Of a stretch of DNA of 26,463 nucleotides, positions 1-7,041 are shown piece by piece. The translations under genes and the position numbers were made by a program. The first letter of the stretch is position 1. Each line of letters starts with the position of its first letter. The DNA comes from JBOGXA01 sp050694175. Lineage in GTDB: Bacteria > Actinomycetota > CADDZG01 > WHSQ01. Below the pieces are notes generated by a model that searched no databases, was not told the DNA's origin, and worked only from the letters and a program-made list of their open reading frames with translations. Location of the stretch: the NCBI GenBank assembly GCA_050694175.1, contig JBOGXA010000027.1:1-26463 (forward strand), written 5' to 3'.

Positions 1-45
1 CCAGACCGATCAGGAATCGAGAAGCACCGGTCACCGAGCCGCAGC

Positions 46-51
46 TAGGGT
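46..51 (+). promoter_or_regulatory. Putative -10 hexamer of the VOC gene (leaderless)
   Basis: TAGGGT fits the actinobacterial TANNNT -10 pattern and ends 6 nt before the ATG at 58. Transcription would begin at or within a base or two of the start codon, so a leaderless mRNA is inferred. No convincing -35 is visible. Confidence 0.45.
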
Positions 52-57
52 GACGCC

Positions 58-468
58 ATGGACATCACCATTTACCAGACCTTCCTCCCGCACGACGACC
101 CGGACGCATCCCTGGCCTTCTATCGCGGCGCCCTCGGCTTCGAGGTCCGCAACGAGGTCGAATACGGCGGGATGCGCTGGATCACGGTCGGCCCCGCCGA
201 CCAGCCCGGCACGTCCATCGTCCTGTACCCGCCGGCCGCCGCCCCCGGCGTCACCGACGACGAGCGCCGCACCATCGCCGAGATGATGGCCAAGGGTACC
301 TACGCCTCCATCAACCTGGCCACCGCCGACCTCGACGGCACCTTCGAGCGGCTGCAGGCCAGCGACGCCGACGTCGTCCAGGAGCCGACCGAGCAGCCGT
401 ACGGGGTTCGCGACTGCGCCTTCCGCGATCCCGCGGGCAACCTGATCCGCATCCAGGAGCTGCGCTAG
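58..468 (+). CDS. VOC (glyoxalase/bleomycin-resistance fold) family protein
   Basis: A 136-residue protein with the layout of a single-chain VOC protein. It opens with a beta strand and the segment DPDASLAFYRGALGFEV (about residues 13-27), typical of the first beta-alpha-beta-beta-beta module, and ends with AFRDPAGNLIRIQEL, typical of the last strand of the second module where a metal-binding Glu usually lies. VOC proteins are metalloenzymes or binding proteins for small molecules (glyoxalase, dioxygenase, antibiotic binding). The substrate cannot be told here; the sequence is of the PhnB/YaeR-like type common in actinobacteria. The ATG at 58 is chosen because the domain starts immediately and a TAGGGT -10 lies 6 nt upstream. 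It stands alone, with 250 bp of apparently empty DNA after it. Confidence 0.88.
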   Translation: MDITIYQTFLPHDDPDASLAFYRGALGFEVRNEVEYGGMRWITVGPADQPGTSIVLYPPAAAPGVTDDERRTIAEMMAKGTYASINLATADLDGTFERLQASDADVVQEPTEQPYGVRDCAFRDPAGNLIRIQELR

Positions 469-682
469 GCGTTCGGCAATCGCAGCCATAACCTGCACAG
501 ACGGCACCGTGAGGCGCAGAGACGAGATCTCTCATCCGTTTCGACTCGTCCCTCCGGTCAGCCGTCAAGCACGGTTTCCGAATCATTCGATGGCATCCCC
601 TGAACCGCGAGGCCGCCGCACTCACGTGGGCCGCCGAATAAGGAGACACGTCCTAGGGGCCTCTAGCTGGGGACACAAACGA
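469..682. other. Intergenic region without recognised gene
   Basis: Between the VOC gene and the tetR operator I see no ORF with family resemblance, no clear terminator and no RNA gene. Open frames here have no recognisable domains. Confidence 0.5.
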
Positions 683-684
683 AC

Positions 685-704
685 AGAACGGAATGCTTTG
701 TTCC
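685..704 (+). promoter_or_regulatory. TetR operator, copy 1 (autoregulatory)
   Basis: The 20-mer AGAACGGAATGCTTTGTTCC has a GAAC...GTTC dyad and matches two further 20-mers at 2895 and 2923 at 13 of 20 invariant positions (consensus RGAACRKAAYRCTWYGTTCC). It lies just upstream of the -10-like TAGAGT at 710-715, which is 6 nt before the tetR ATG. A repressor bound here would cover the promoter spacer. Assignment to the adjacent TetR protein is inference from position and conservation. Confidence 0.65.
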
Positions 705-709
705 GATGA

Positions 710-715
710 TAGAGT
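710..715 (+). promoter_or_regulatory. Putative -10 hexamer of tetR (leaderless)
   Basis: TAGAGT (TANNNT type) is followed by 6 nt and the ATG at 722, so the transcript is probably leaderless. The operator at 685-704 lies directly upstream, between the expected -35 and -10. Confidence 0.45.
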
Positions 716-721
716 GGGGGC

Positions 722-1369
722 ATGGCCGAGACGACTGCTGTGCCCCTCAGCGGCCGGCGAGCGCAGGCCGCTCGCAACGATCAGCGGATTCTGGATGCGG
801 CACGAGAGGTGTTCCTCGCCGATCCTGAGGCGCCGATCTCGGCGGTGGCGGAGCGCGCCGGAGTGGGTATCAGCGCCCTGTATCGGCGCTATGCCAGCAA
901 GGAGGAGTTATTGCGCCGGCTCTCCGGCGAGGGCTTGCAACGATATATCGCGGAGATCGAGACAGCACTCGCGCATGAAGGCGATCCCTGGGGCGCGTTT
1001 GTCGATTTCATGCAGCGAGTTGTGGACGCAGGGAGCGGCGAGTTGACTCTGCGCCTCGCCGGCACCTTCACCCCCACCGAAGATCTGTACCGCGACGCCA
1101 ACCGGGCCCAGGAACTCAACGTTCGGCTCTTTGAGCGCACAAAGGCCACCGGCGGCATGCGCCCCGACATCGACGTCAACGACGTCTCGCTCGTGTTCGA
1201 GCTGGTGGCAGCCGTTCATGTCGGCAACGACGAGCGCACCCGCCGGCTCCGCCGCAGATATCTGACGCTGATTCTCGATGCTTTCCACCGCCCTGGGACG
1301 AAGCTCCCCGGTCCGCCGCCTACCTGGAAAGAGATCAGTGGGCGCTGGGACACGTCGCCGGCGGGCTAG
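722..1369 (+). CDS. TetR/AcrR family transcriptional regulator
   Basis: A 215-residue one-component repressor. Residues about 18-65 form the TetR DNA-binding domain: a first helix QRILDAAREVFLADP, then the helix-turn-helix ISAVAERAGVGISALYRRYASKEELLRRL with the family's typical YRRYASKEEL recognition region. The remainder is the variable ligand-binding domain and gives no ligand clue. The next gene on the same strand is an MFS transporter about 90 bp downstream, the usual drug-exporter arrangement. A dyad upstream (685-704), repeated twice in front of the RsbW-like gene at 3032, is the best candidate operator. The ATG at 722 is supported by a TAGAGT -10 6 nt upstream. The G-run directly before the ATG is too close to act as a ribosome-binding site. 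Confidence 0.92.
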   Translation: MAETTAVPLSGRRAQAARNDQRILDAAREVFLADPEAPISAVAERAGVGISALYRRYASKEELLRRLSGEGLQRYIAEIETALAHEGDPWGAFVDFMQRVVDAGSGELTLRLAGTFTPTEDLYRDANRAQELNVRLFERTKATGGMRPDIDVNDVSLVFELVAAVHVGNDERTRRLRRRYLTLILDAFHRPGTKLPGPPPTWKEISGRWDTSPAG

Positions 1370-1459
1370 AGGACAAGTGCCGCGCGATCCCGTCCGATGG
1401 GCGCAACCGACAACCCACCGGGAATCAACGAAATAGACGCGGTGTTGCCGGGAGACAGG

Positions 1460-2761
1460 ATGGACTCCAAACTGGTAATCCGCAGTTACCTCGTGATCAG
1501 CGGGCTCTTCACGCTGTCGGCCTCGTTGATCTGGGGAATCAACACGCTGTTCCTTCTCGATGCAGGCCTCACGATCTTTGAGGTGTTCGTCGCGAACGCG
1601 GTCTTCACCGCCGCGATGGCGCTCTTCGAAGTCCCCACGGGTGTTGTCGCGGACACGCGGGGGCGGCGGATCTCATTTCTTCTCTCCGAAGCGACACTGG
1701 CCATTGGAACGCTCGCATACGTGGGTGTGGCCGCCGTCAACGGTGGCCTCCTTCTCTTCTGTCTGGCCGGAGTGATCCTCGGTCTCGGGTACACGTTCTA
1801 CTCCGGCGCAGTGGAGGCGTGGCTTGTAGACGCGCTAAAGGCCACCGAATACAGCAAGGAGCTGGACGGCGTCTTTGCGCGCGCCGAGACGGTCGCGAGC
1901 GTCGCGATGATCGTGGGGACCGTGGGCGGCGGGCTGCTCGGTCAGCTCCACCTCTCCTTTCCCTACGTGGCACGAATCGTGCTCCTACTTATGGCATTCG
2001 CCGTGGGATTCCGGACGATGCACGACATCGGGTTCACTCCCAGAACGTTGCGTGTGAAGGGGATCGTGGGGGAGATGCAGAAGGTCGCCCGCGCCGGCAT
2101 CACGTACGGGTGGCGAGCGCCTGCCGTCCGCCTGCTCGTCATGGAGTCGTTCGTGACCTGGGGATTCTTCTCGTGGGCCTGGTACGCGTGGCAGCCGTAC
2201 TTCCTCGAGTTGTACGGCGAGAATGCGATCTGGCTATCGGGCCTGATCGCCGCGCTGTTTGCCTTGGCCGGCATCGCCGGCAACGCTCTGGTTGGACGAT
2301 TGGCGAAGCCGGGCCGGCGCCGGACCACGATCCTGCTCGGAGCGACGGCGATCACGACTGCGACCATGGTAGGCACCGGTGCCATCCGCTCCTTCTGGGT
2401 GACCGTACCGGTGTTCCTGGTCGGAGCGGTTGCCGGTGGGGTGCTTCAGCCGGTCCGGCAGACCTACCTTCACGCCTCGATCCCTACTTCCGAGCGGGCC
2501 ACGCTGGTGTCGTTTGACTCGCTCGTGGGGAGTCTGGGCAGCGTCGGGGGCCAGACTGGACTTGGATACCTCTCCCAGGAGCGATCGATTCCGATTGGAT
2601 TCGTCGTCGGAGGGCTGGCGACCGTCCTCGCCCTGCCGATCTTCGGCCGGCTGCGGGCCCTGAATGAGCCGGCCGACCGGATCACGGCCGAGGACTCCGA
2701 AGGTGAGCGCGTCCCCACTGCTCTCGCCGGGACGAAAGACGAGCTGCCCCTTCCGGGCTGA
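1460..2761 (+). CDS. MFS transporter, probable drug/solute exporter
   Basis: A major facilitator superfamily membrane protein of about 433 residues with around 12 hydrophobic segments. The loop between helices 2 and 3 has the MFS motif-A pattern (EVPTGVVADTRGRRISF), and the middle carries a charged cytoplasmic loop (NALVGRLAKPGRRRT marks the second-half equivalent). It resembles actinobacterial proteins near the tetracycline/macrolide-exporter branch, but no substrate can be inferred. ATG 1460 is preferred because GGGAGA lies just upstream and the protein then begins MDSKLVIRSY directly before TM1; an in-frame ATG at 1397 would add 21 residues of non-membrane sequence. It is probably co-transcribed with the TetR gene and controlled by it. 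Confidence 0.9.
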   Translation: MDSKLVIRSYLVISGLFTLSASLIWGINTLFLLDAGLTIFEVFVANAVFTAAMALFEVPTGVVADTRGRRISFLLSEATLAIGTLAYVGVAAVNGGLLLFCLAGVILGLGYTFYSGAVEAWLVDALKATEYSKELDGVFARAETVASVAMIVGTVGGGLLGQLHLSFPYVARIVLLLMAFAVGFRTMHDIGFTPRTLRVKGIVGEMQKVARAGITYGWRAPAVRLLVMESFVTWGFFSWAWYAWQPYFLELYGENAIWLSGLIAALFALAGIAGNALVGRLAKPGRRRTTILLGATAITTATMVGTGAIRSFWVTVPVFLVGAVAGGVLQPVRQTYLHASIPTSERATLVSFDSLVGSLGSVGGQTGLGYLSQERSIPIGFVVGGLATVLALPIFGRLRALNEPADRITAEDSEGERVPTALAGTKDELPLPG

Positions 2762-2894
2762 TCCGACCGCGCCCGGAGGAGGGTAGCCGTCGGCTTTGTT
2801 TGCTCTAACGCGTCTATCCCTCTACTCCTTCCGGGCCGGAGGCCCCCGCCCAAGAAACGAGACCATGGCGATGAGACAGGTTTCCGGGGTTTCC

Positions 2895-2914
2895 GGAACG
2901 TAACACTTCGTTCC
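2895..2914 (+). promoter_or_regulatory. TetR-type operator, copy 2
   Basis: GGAACGTAACACTTCGTTCC has a perfect 6-bp inverted repeat (GGAACG/CGTTCC) around an 8-nt spacer and matches the element upstream of tetR. It sits 28 bp (centre to centre) from copy 3, in the leader of the RsbW-like gene, in a tandem arrangement close to three helical turns minus a few bases. Confidence 0.65.
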
Positions 2915-2922
2915 GTCGTAGC

Positions 2923-2942
2923 AGAACAGAATGCTACGTTCC
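2923..2942 (+). promoter_or_regulatory. TetR-type operator, copy 3
   Basis: AGAACAGAATGCTACGTTCC. Its alignment with copy 1 at 685 extends beyond the 20-mer: over 26 aligned bases (683-708 versus 2921-2946) only about five differ. Such similarity 2.2 kb apart, limited to promoter-like positions, argues for binding by one regulator. Confidence 0.65.
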
Positions 2943-3031
2943 GAAGCGGCTTGGGTCGATCCCCCGGGTCCCGTTTTCGGCCCGCGTTCCTTTACCGAGC
3001 ATTAACCGATCCGGAATTAGCATTGGGGCTG

Positions 3032-3412
3032 GTGAATCAAGCCGACCACACGCGCCTGCCTGGGAACCCATCGAGCGCCGCGCTCGCTCGGAGGTTCGTT
3101 CGCTCCGTCCTCATCGAGTGGGGCCACGGGGATTTGATCGAGCTGGCCGAACTCCTGGCAAACGAGCTGGTTACCAACTCGGTTCTGCACACCGAGAGCG
3201 AGGTCGAGCTCTCCGTCAGCCTGGAGGGCGAAAGACTCCGGGTCGAGGTGCATGACGACAATCCCCAGGCGCCGATGAGGAGGGATTACTCGCTATCGGC
3301 GGCGACGGGGCGAGGCCTGGTGCTCGTTGAGAAGTTGTCCTCCGACTGGGGCACCGAGCCGGCCAACGCCGGCAAGGTCGTGTGGTTCGAGCTCGCCGCC
3401 GAGGCCAGTTGA
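3032..3412 (+). CDS. RsbW-like ATP-binding protein (HATPase_c_2, anti-sigma-type kinase)
   Basis: A GHKL-fold ATPase of about 126 residues. From the GTG at 3032: the N-box ELLANELVTNSVLHT (about residues 45-59, with the Asn that holds Mg), the G1-like VHDDNP (about 77-82) and the G2-like GRGLVLVEKL (about 98-107). These are the motifs of the RsbW/SpoIIAB-like serine kinases that bind sigma factors or phosphorylate STAS antagonists in partner-switching systems. The frame is open up to a TTG at 2951, but GTG 3032 has GGGG upstream and gives the usual family start just before helix 1 (SSAALARRFVRSVLIEWG). Its promoter region holds two copies of the TetR operator. The gene after it overlaps or abuts it. 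No STAS or SpoIIE partner is present in the window. Confidence 0.85.
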   Translation: MNQADHTRLPGNPSSAALARRFVRSVLIEWGHGDLIELAELLANELVTNSVLHTESEVELSVSLEGERLRVEVHDDNPQAPMRRDYSLSAATGRGLVLVEKLSSDWGTEPANAGKVVWFELAAEAS

Positions 3413-3900
3413 CGACCGGCTCGGCATCCGAAGAACTCATCGAGGTCCGGATCGTCGCCATGCCTCTTGACGTCTACAAAGCCTCGTCCGAGCACTTCGA
3501 CGAGCTGAAGAGGGAATTCGCGCTGATCCGCGAGAGCGAGACCAGCAGCATTCCCGACAAGCTCCTTCGCGTCATAGATCAAGTCACCAGTCGCTACAGC
3601 GGCTTCTCCTCTACTCCCAACAGGATCCGTGACGAGGCCCTCGAACGCGGGGATGCGACGGTAGATCTCGTGTACCAGCTGCCTCCCAGCGTGAAGCACG
3701 CGTGCATCGACCTGGAGCGGCTTCTCGATGAAGCCGACGAGTTCTGCCGGTCCGGAGGCCATCTGCTGACCCTTGCCGCACCGAAGGAGACCGTCGAGTT
3801 CCGCAGCTGGTTCTTGGGAGAGTTCGTCCGTCAGATCAACGGCGAGGAGGCCGTGTCGTGGCCGGAGTACCGGTCCGTAGCCGGCCGGCCTACGGACTGA
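3409..3900 (+). CDS. Conserved protein paired with RsbW-like kinase, function unknown
   Basis: About 163 residues, soluble and acidic. It begins after a short lead with IEVRIVAMPLDVYKASSEHFDELKREFALI and ends with FRSWFLGEFVRQINGEEAVSWPEY. I recall similar proteins in actinobacteria directly next to RsbW-like ATPases, with the same opening and the closing SWPEY-type segment, but I know no biochemical role. TTG 3409 overlaps the stop of the kinase gene (TTGA), suggesting translational coupling; an ATG at 3460 is the alternative, giving MPLDVYKAS. A stretch of alternating helices without membrane segments is all that can be seen. A role in the same partner-switching module is inferred from context only. 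Confidence 0.75.
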   Translation: MTTGSASEELIEVRIVAMPLDVYKASSEHFDELKREFALIRESETSSIPDKLLRVIDQVTSRYSGFSSTPNRIRDEALERGDATVDLVYQLPPSVKHACIDLERLLDEADEFCRSGGHLLTLAAPKETVEFRSWFLGEFVRQINGEEAVSWPEYRSVAGRPTD

Positions 3901-3916
3901 CCAACTCCCAGGCCCC

Positions 3917-4190
3917 TCAGAACATGAAGTTGAGCGCGAGCACCACGCGCCGAGCGGCTTCCTCGTCGCCCGCAAGTGAGACTCGTCCATCATCGAGGGC
4001 GGCCTCGGGCTCCCACCGCCCCGTGGTCAGGCACAGAAAGGTCTCTTGATCCATGCGGATGAACCCCTGGCCGTCGCTATCGGTGGCCTCGACCACCTTG
4101 CCCCGGCCCCCGGACACGGTCACGAGTGTTACGAAGCCCGCCGGGCCACTGACTTCGAATGCGATGGTCGTCCCGTCGGGACAGCCGGCC
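3917..4190 (-). pseudogene. C-terminal remnant of a maleylpyruvate isomerase-family (mycothiol-dependent) protein
   Basis: The last 88 residues of this reverse frame read like the C-terminal domain of the TIGR03083/MDMPI family: GTTIAFEVSGPAG, then FIRMDQETFLCLTTGRWEPEAAL, then GRVSLAGDEEAARRVVLALNFMF ending at TGA (3917-3919). In the family this domain follows a DinB-like four-helix domain that carries the metal-binding histidines. Upstream (towards 4260) the frame stays open but has no family resemblance, contains no plausible start codon near 4190 and runs into the start of the beta-helix gene. I therefore read it as a gene that lost its N-terminal two thirds. Mycothiol-dependent enzymes are an actinobacterial trait. 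Confidence 0.55.
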
Positions 4191-4260
4191 CGACTCTTCC
4201 TGGGCCGGCCGCACCTTTCCTTCTGGCGGCGCCATGAAGATGGTGTCAAGATGTCGGCCG

Positions 4261-5817
4261 ATGAGACTGGGGCGGGTAACGGCGATCCTTGTTCTCCTGG
4301 TTGGGGCGGTCTTCGCGGCCGGTGCAGGCGCGCACGAGGAGCGCAAAACCAAGTTCCCCAAGCCTCCCGGGGCCGTGCCCCGCTACCGCCACGGCGGTCC
4401 CTACCGGCTTGTCTGCAACTCGGGATCACCGGGCCGCATAAGCCGCCTGCCCTCGGGGCTCAGGGCTGCCAATCGCGCTCTTTATCGCGAGTGCCGACGC
4501 GGCGGGTTTCGCAACATCCAGGCTGCCGTTAACTCGGTCACCCGGCGTCGAACCCGCATCCTCGTTCTTCCCGGCCGCTACCTCGAATTGCCCAGCCGTG
4601 CTCGTCTGCGGGGTGAGTGTGCGGACTTCGCCGACCGACAGCTCCTGACACATGGGGAGCAGCGGAGGTGCCCGCACGCGCACAATCTCATTGCGATCTT
4701 CGGTGACGGGAACGACTCCAATCGCGTCTGTGACGGACGGTTGTGCGAACTGCAGATCGAGGGGACCGGGGCCACGCCGCGCGACGTGATCATCGACGGC
4801 CACTTCAAGAAACTGAATGTGATTCGAGCGGATAGAGCCGACGGTGTCTACTTCAGGAACTTCACGGTGCAGCAATCGACGTTCAACGCGCTCTACGTGA
4901 TCGAGACGGACGGCTTCGCCATCGATCGTGTTCTCGGTCGATGGAACGACGAGTACGCGTTTCTGACCTTCGCTTCGGATCACGGTTTGTACAAGAGGTG
5001 CGAGGCGTACGGCAACGGTGATTCAGGTATCTATCCGGGCTCGGCGGCGCCACATTACGGAGCGCGCCCGTCGATCGAGATCCGGCGTTGCCGATCCCAT
5101 CACAACCTGATCGGTTATTCGGGCACGGCGGGAAATTCCGTTTATGCGCACCACAATCGCTTTTACAAGAACTCTGCCGGGGCGACCATGGACAGCTTCT
5201 TCCCCAACCATCCCGGATTGCCCCAGAACAATGCGGTGTTCAGGCACAACAAGATCTTCTCCAACAACAAGGACTACTACCGCTACTACCGAGACGGGAC
5301 GTGCGACAAGCCGTATCGGGAACGCGGTTACAAGAACGGTGTCGTGTGTCCGGCCGTGCCCGTGCCGATCGGTACGGGGATCATGGTCGCGGGCGGCAAC
5401 CAGAATCTGTTCGCGTCCAATTGGATCTACGACAACTGGAGATACGGGACGATGCTTTTCTGGGTGCCGGCAGCAGTGCGGGGAGAGAACGATCCCGACA
5501 AGCAGTACGACACCTCCCACTTCAACCGGTACATCGTGAATCGAATGGGTGTCTCGCCCGCCGGTCGCGGACTGCCGAACGGCACCGATTTCTGGTGGGA
5601 CGAAGAGGGGGCCGGGAACTGCTGGGAGCGCAACAGGTCGCCGGGAGGGGTCACGAGTGATCCGGCAACGCTTCCCGACTGCGACCAGACGCCGGTCTTC
5701 TCTCCCGGCAACTCGGACAAGCAGGGTTTTCTGGCCCCGTGCGCGACGTGGAGCAGGGAGAACTACGATCCGCCCGGTTGTGATTGGACGCAGCGCCCCG
5801 ATCGGCCGGGCGGATAA
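4261..5817 (+). CDS. Secreted right-handed parallel beta-helix repeat protein
   Basis: About 518 residues with an N-terminal signal peptide (MRLGRVTAILVLLVGAVFAA, probable cleavage after AGAGA). The body resembles pectate-lyase/NosD-type beta-helices: NIQAAVNSVTRRRTRILVLPGRYLE opens the helix, followed by turns with repeated short strands such as GVYFRNFTVQQSTFNALYVIETDGFAIDRV and IEIRRCRSHHNLIGY. Paired cysteines (CRRGGF, CADF, CDGRLCE, CDKPY, CPAV, the C-terminal CDQT/CATW/CDW) suggest disulfides in an exported protein. Enzyme activity on a polysaccharide is possible, but no catalytic set is recognisable. The frame is open from 4159; ATGs at 4234 and 4261 are both possible, and 4261 gives the cleanest signal peptide. 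It is followed by a strong hairpin. Confidence 0.85.
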   Translation: MRLGRVTAILVLLVGAVFAAGAGAHEERKTKFPKPPGAVPRYRHGGPYRLVCNSGSPGRISRLPSGLRAANRALYRECRRGGFRNIQAAVNSVTRRRTRILVLPGRYLELPSRARLRGECADFADRQLLTHGEQRRCPHAHNLIAIFGDGNDSNRVCDGRLCELQIEGTGATPRDVIIDGHFKKLNVIRADRADGVYFRNFTVQQSTFNALYVIETDGFAIDRVLGRWNDEYAFLTFASDHGLYKRCEAYGNGDSGIYPGSAAPHYGARPSIEIRRCRSHHNLIGYSGTAGNSVYAHHNRFYKNSAGATMDSFFPNHPGLPQNNAVFRHNKIFSNNKDYYRYYRDGTCDKPYRERGYKNGVVCPAVPVPIGTGIMVAGGNQNLFASNWIYDNWRYGTMLFWVPAAVRGENDPDKQYDTSHFNRYIVNRMGVSPAGRGLPNGTDFWWDEEGAGNCWERNRSPGGVTSDPATLPDCDQTPVFSPGNSDKQGFLAPCATWSRENYDPPGCDWTQRPDRPGG

Positions 5818-5825
5818 GGAGGGAG

Positions 5826-5867
5826 GGCCAGGGGCGTCTCCGGGGGGGCCGAGAGACGCCCCTGGCC
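5826..5867 (+). terminator. Strong hairpin after the beta-helix gene
   Basis: A perfect 15-bp stem (GGCCAGGGGCGTCTC at 5826-5840 with its complement at 5853-5867) closes a 12-nt loop, starting 8 bp after the stop codon. There is no T-run after the stem, so it is either an actinobacterial-type U-less terminator or a 3' stabilising structure. Confidence 0.7.
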
Positions 5868-6076
5868 GTGGAGGGAAGAGTGGCGCCGCCAGTCCGGTTT
5901 CTGCGGCGGCGGCATTACCCGCCTTGTAATGATACGTCCGGTTTGGGAGAATTCCCCGGTGGGTGAGAAATGCAACAATTATTGGGGGCCGCGGTTAAGG
6001 TGACCGGCAAGGAACCAATCCGGGTCGTTGAGCGTCTCAGTGACCGAGCGGACGCTGCTTGAGCGCGAAGGAAGCA

Positions 6077-6388
6077 ATGCCCCCCCAGGACCGGCAGTCG
6101 ACAATGGAAACCGAGGTCACCAATCGGGTCCTCGGTTGGGCGGTGGCGGCGGTCGTGGCGTGCGTGGCGGGACTGGGACTCATCGCAATAGCGCTGCTGG
6201 CAGTCGTGGGGATAAACCTCATCGCCGAAGCTCGGGATGTCGAGATCGAGCTTCCGACGTGGGCGCTTCAGCTCGGTGGCATTGCCCTGGTGCTCGCGAC
6301 GGCCGCGTTTGCCTGGCTGGTTGCTACCGCTGTGGAACGTAGCCGCAACTCCCCGAAGGAGTCACGCAACCCCACCCGCACCGAGTAG
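6077..6388 (+). CDS. Small membrane protein, two transmembrane segments, unknown
   Basis: 103 residues. A short polar N-terminus (about 18 residues) is followed by a hydrophobic helix VLGWAVAAVVACVAGLGLIAIALLAVVGINLI, a short polar loop with VEIELPTW, and a second helix LGGIALVLATAAFAWLVAT, ending in a charged tail rich in Arg, Ser and Pro. No family is recognised. ATG 6077 is chosen because GAAGGAAG lies directly upstream with good spacing; the TTG at 6059 has nothing comparable. The next gene begins 3-42 bp downstream, so the two may form an operon. Confidence 0.65.
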   Translation: MPPQDRQSTMETEVTNRVLGWAVAAVVACVAGLGLIAIALLAVVGINLIAEARDVEIELPTWALQLGGIALVLATAAFAWLVATAVERSRNSPKESRNPTRTE

Positions 6389-6429
6389 CAGTGGCCCGCG
6401 GCACCGGCCTTCGCGAGGGCTGGTACCTA

Positions 6430-6975
6430 ATGAGCGTCCGGGATCTGGAGATCGAACTTGCGCGCGGTCGCGGTGCTTCGTCTGGGAAATCCAATGCCAA
6501 ACCGCTTGGGAGGCAAGAGGCGCTCGCCTACCGGAACGCCGGAAACCTTCCCGACGAGCTGGATCGGAGTTTGCGGCTGGTCCTTCTTATCGAGGATGCC
6601 GACGATCTCGTTGAGCTCGACACAAAGCGGCGTGCCTACGAGCCCGACTTCCTGGAGGCGCCGACATGGCGGCGAACGGGCTCGATGCCTGTCAACGTCG
6701 TTCCCCTGGGAGGAGGGGCCCGGCCACCGAAAACGTCCGCGTGGTGGGAGCAACCCGACCTCGCACGGCTCGAGGACGAGTGGGCGGCGACCGGTAAAGT
6801 CGCCGGGATTGCGGTTCCCGCACCGTATCGAGGCTTCGTCTACAAGACTGTGCTGGGGTTGCAGCGAGCCGGGCAAGACGTGACCGTCGACACGATCGCC
6901 GACTCGATTGCCCGCTGGACCCTCGCCGCCGAGGCCGAGGAGATCAGGACGGCTCTGCGAGAGGCGAACTTGTAA
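6430..6975 (+). CDS. Hypothetical protein
   Basis: 181 residues from ATG 6430 (MSVRDLEIELARGRG); a GTG at 6391 would add 13. It is soluble. The centre (LRLVLLIEDADDLVELDTKRRAYEPDFLEAPTWRR) is acidic, a Gly/Pro-rich spacer follows (VVPLGGGARPPK), and the last 70 residues are predicted mostly helical (DEWAATGKVAGIAVPAPYRGFVYKTVLGLQRAGQDVTVDTIADSIARWTLAAEAEEIRTALREANL), a form that could be a winged-helix-like fold or a protein-interaction helix set. I recognise no family. GAGGG about 12 nt upstream of 6430 is a possible ribosome-binding site. It follows the small membrane protein on the same strand and converges on the AI-2E-type gene. Confidence 0.6.
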   Translation: MSVRDLEIELARGRGASSGKSNAKPLGRQEALAYRNAGNLPDELDRSLRLVLLIEDADDLVELDTKRRAYEPDFLEAPTWRRTGSMPVNVVPLGGGARPPKTSAWWEQPDLARLEDEWAATGKVAGIAVPAPYRGFVYKTVLGLQRAGQDVTVDTIADSIARWTLAAEAEEIRTALREANL

Positions 6976-7041
6976 AAACACTGCGTGGGCAATCTGTGTG
7001 AGTTTGACGAGACTATGTCCCGTGAAACCATCACGCGATGG

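Noticed and set aside
31..507. Reverse frame opposite the VOC gene
   Set aside because: Shadow of the VOC gene with no family motif.
2895..2914. The GGAACG/CGTTCC dyad as an SOS box
   Set aside because: The spacing between GAAC and GTTC is 10, not 4, and it matches the sites next to tetR better.
3286..3993. 235-codon reverse frame across the RsbW-like and partner genes
   Set aside because: No domain resemblance, and the forward frames have strong motifs.
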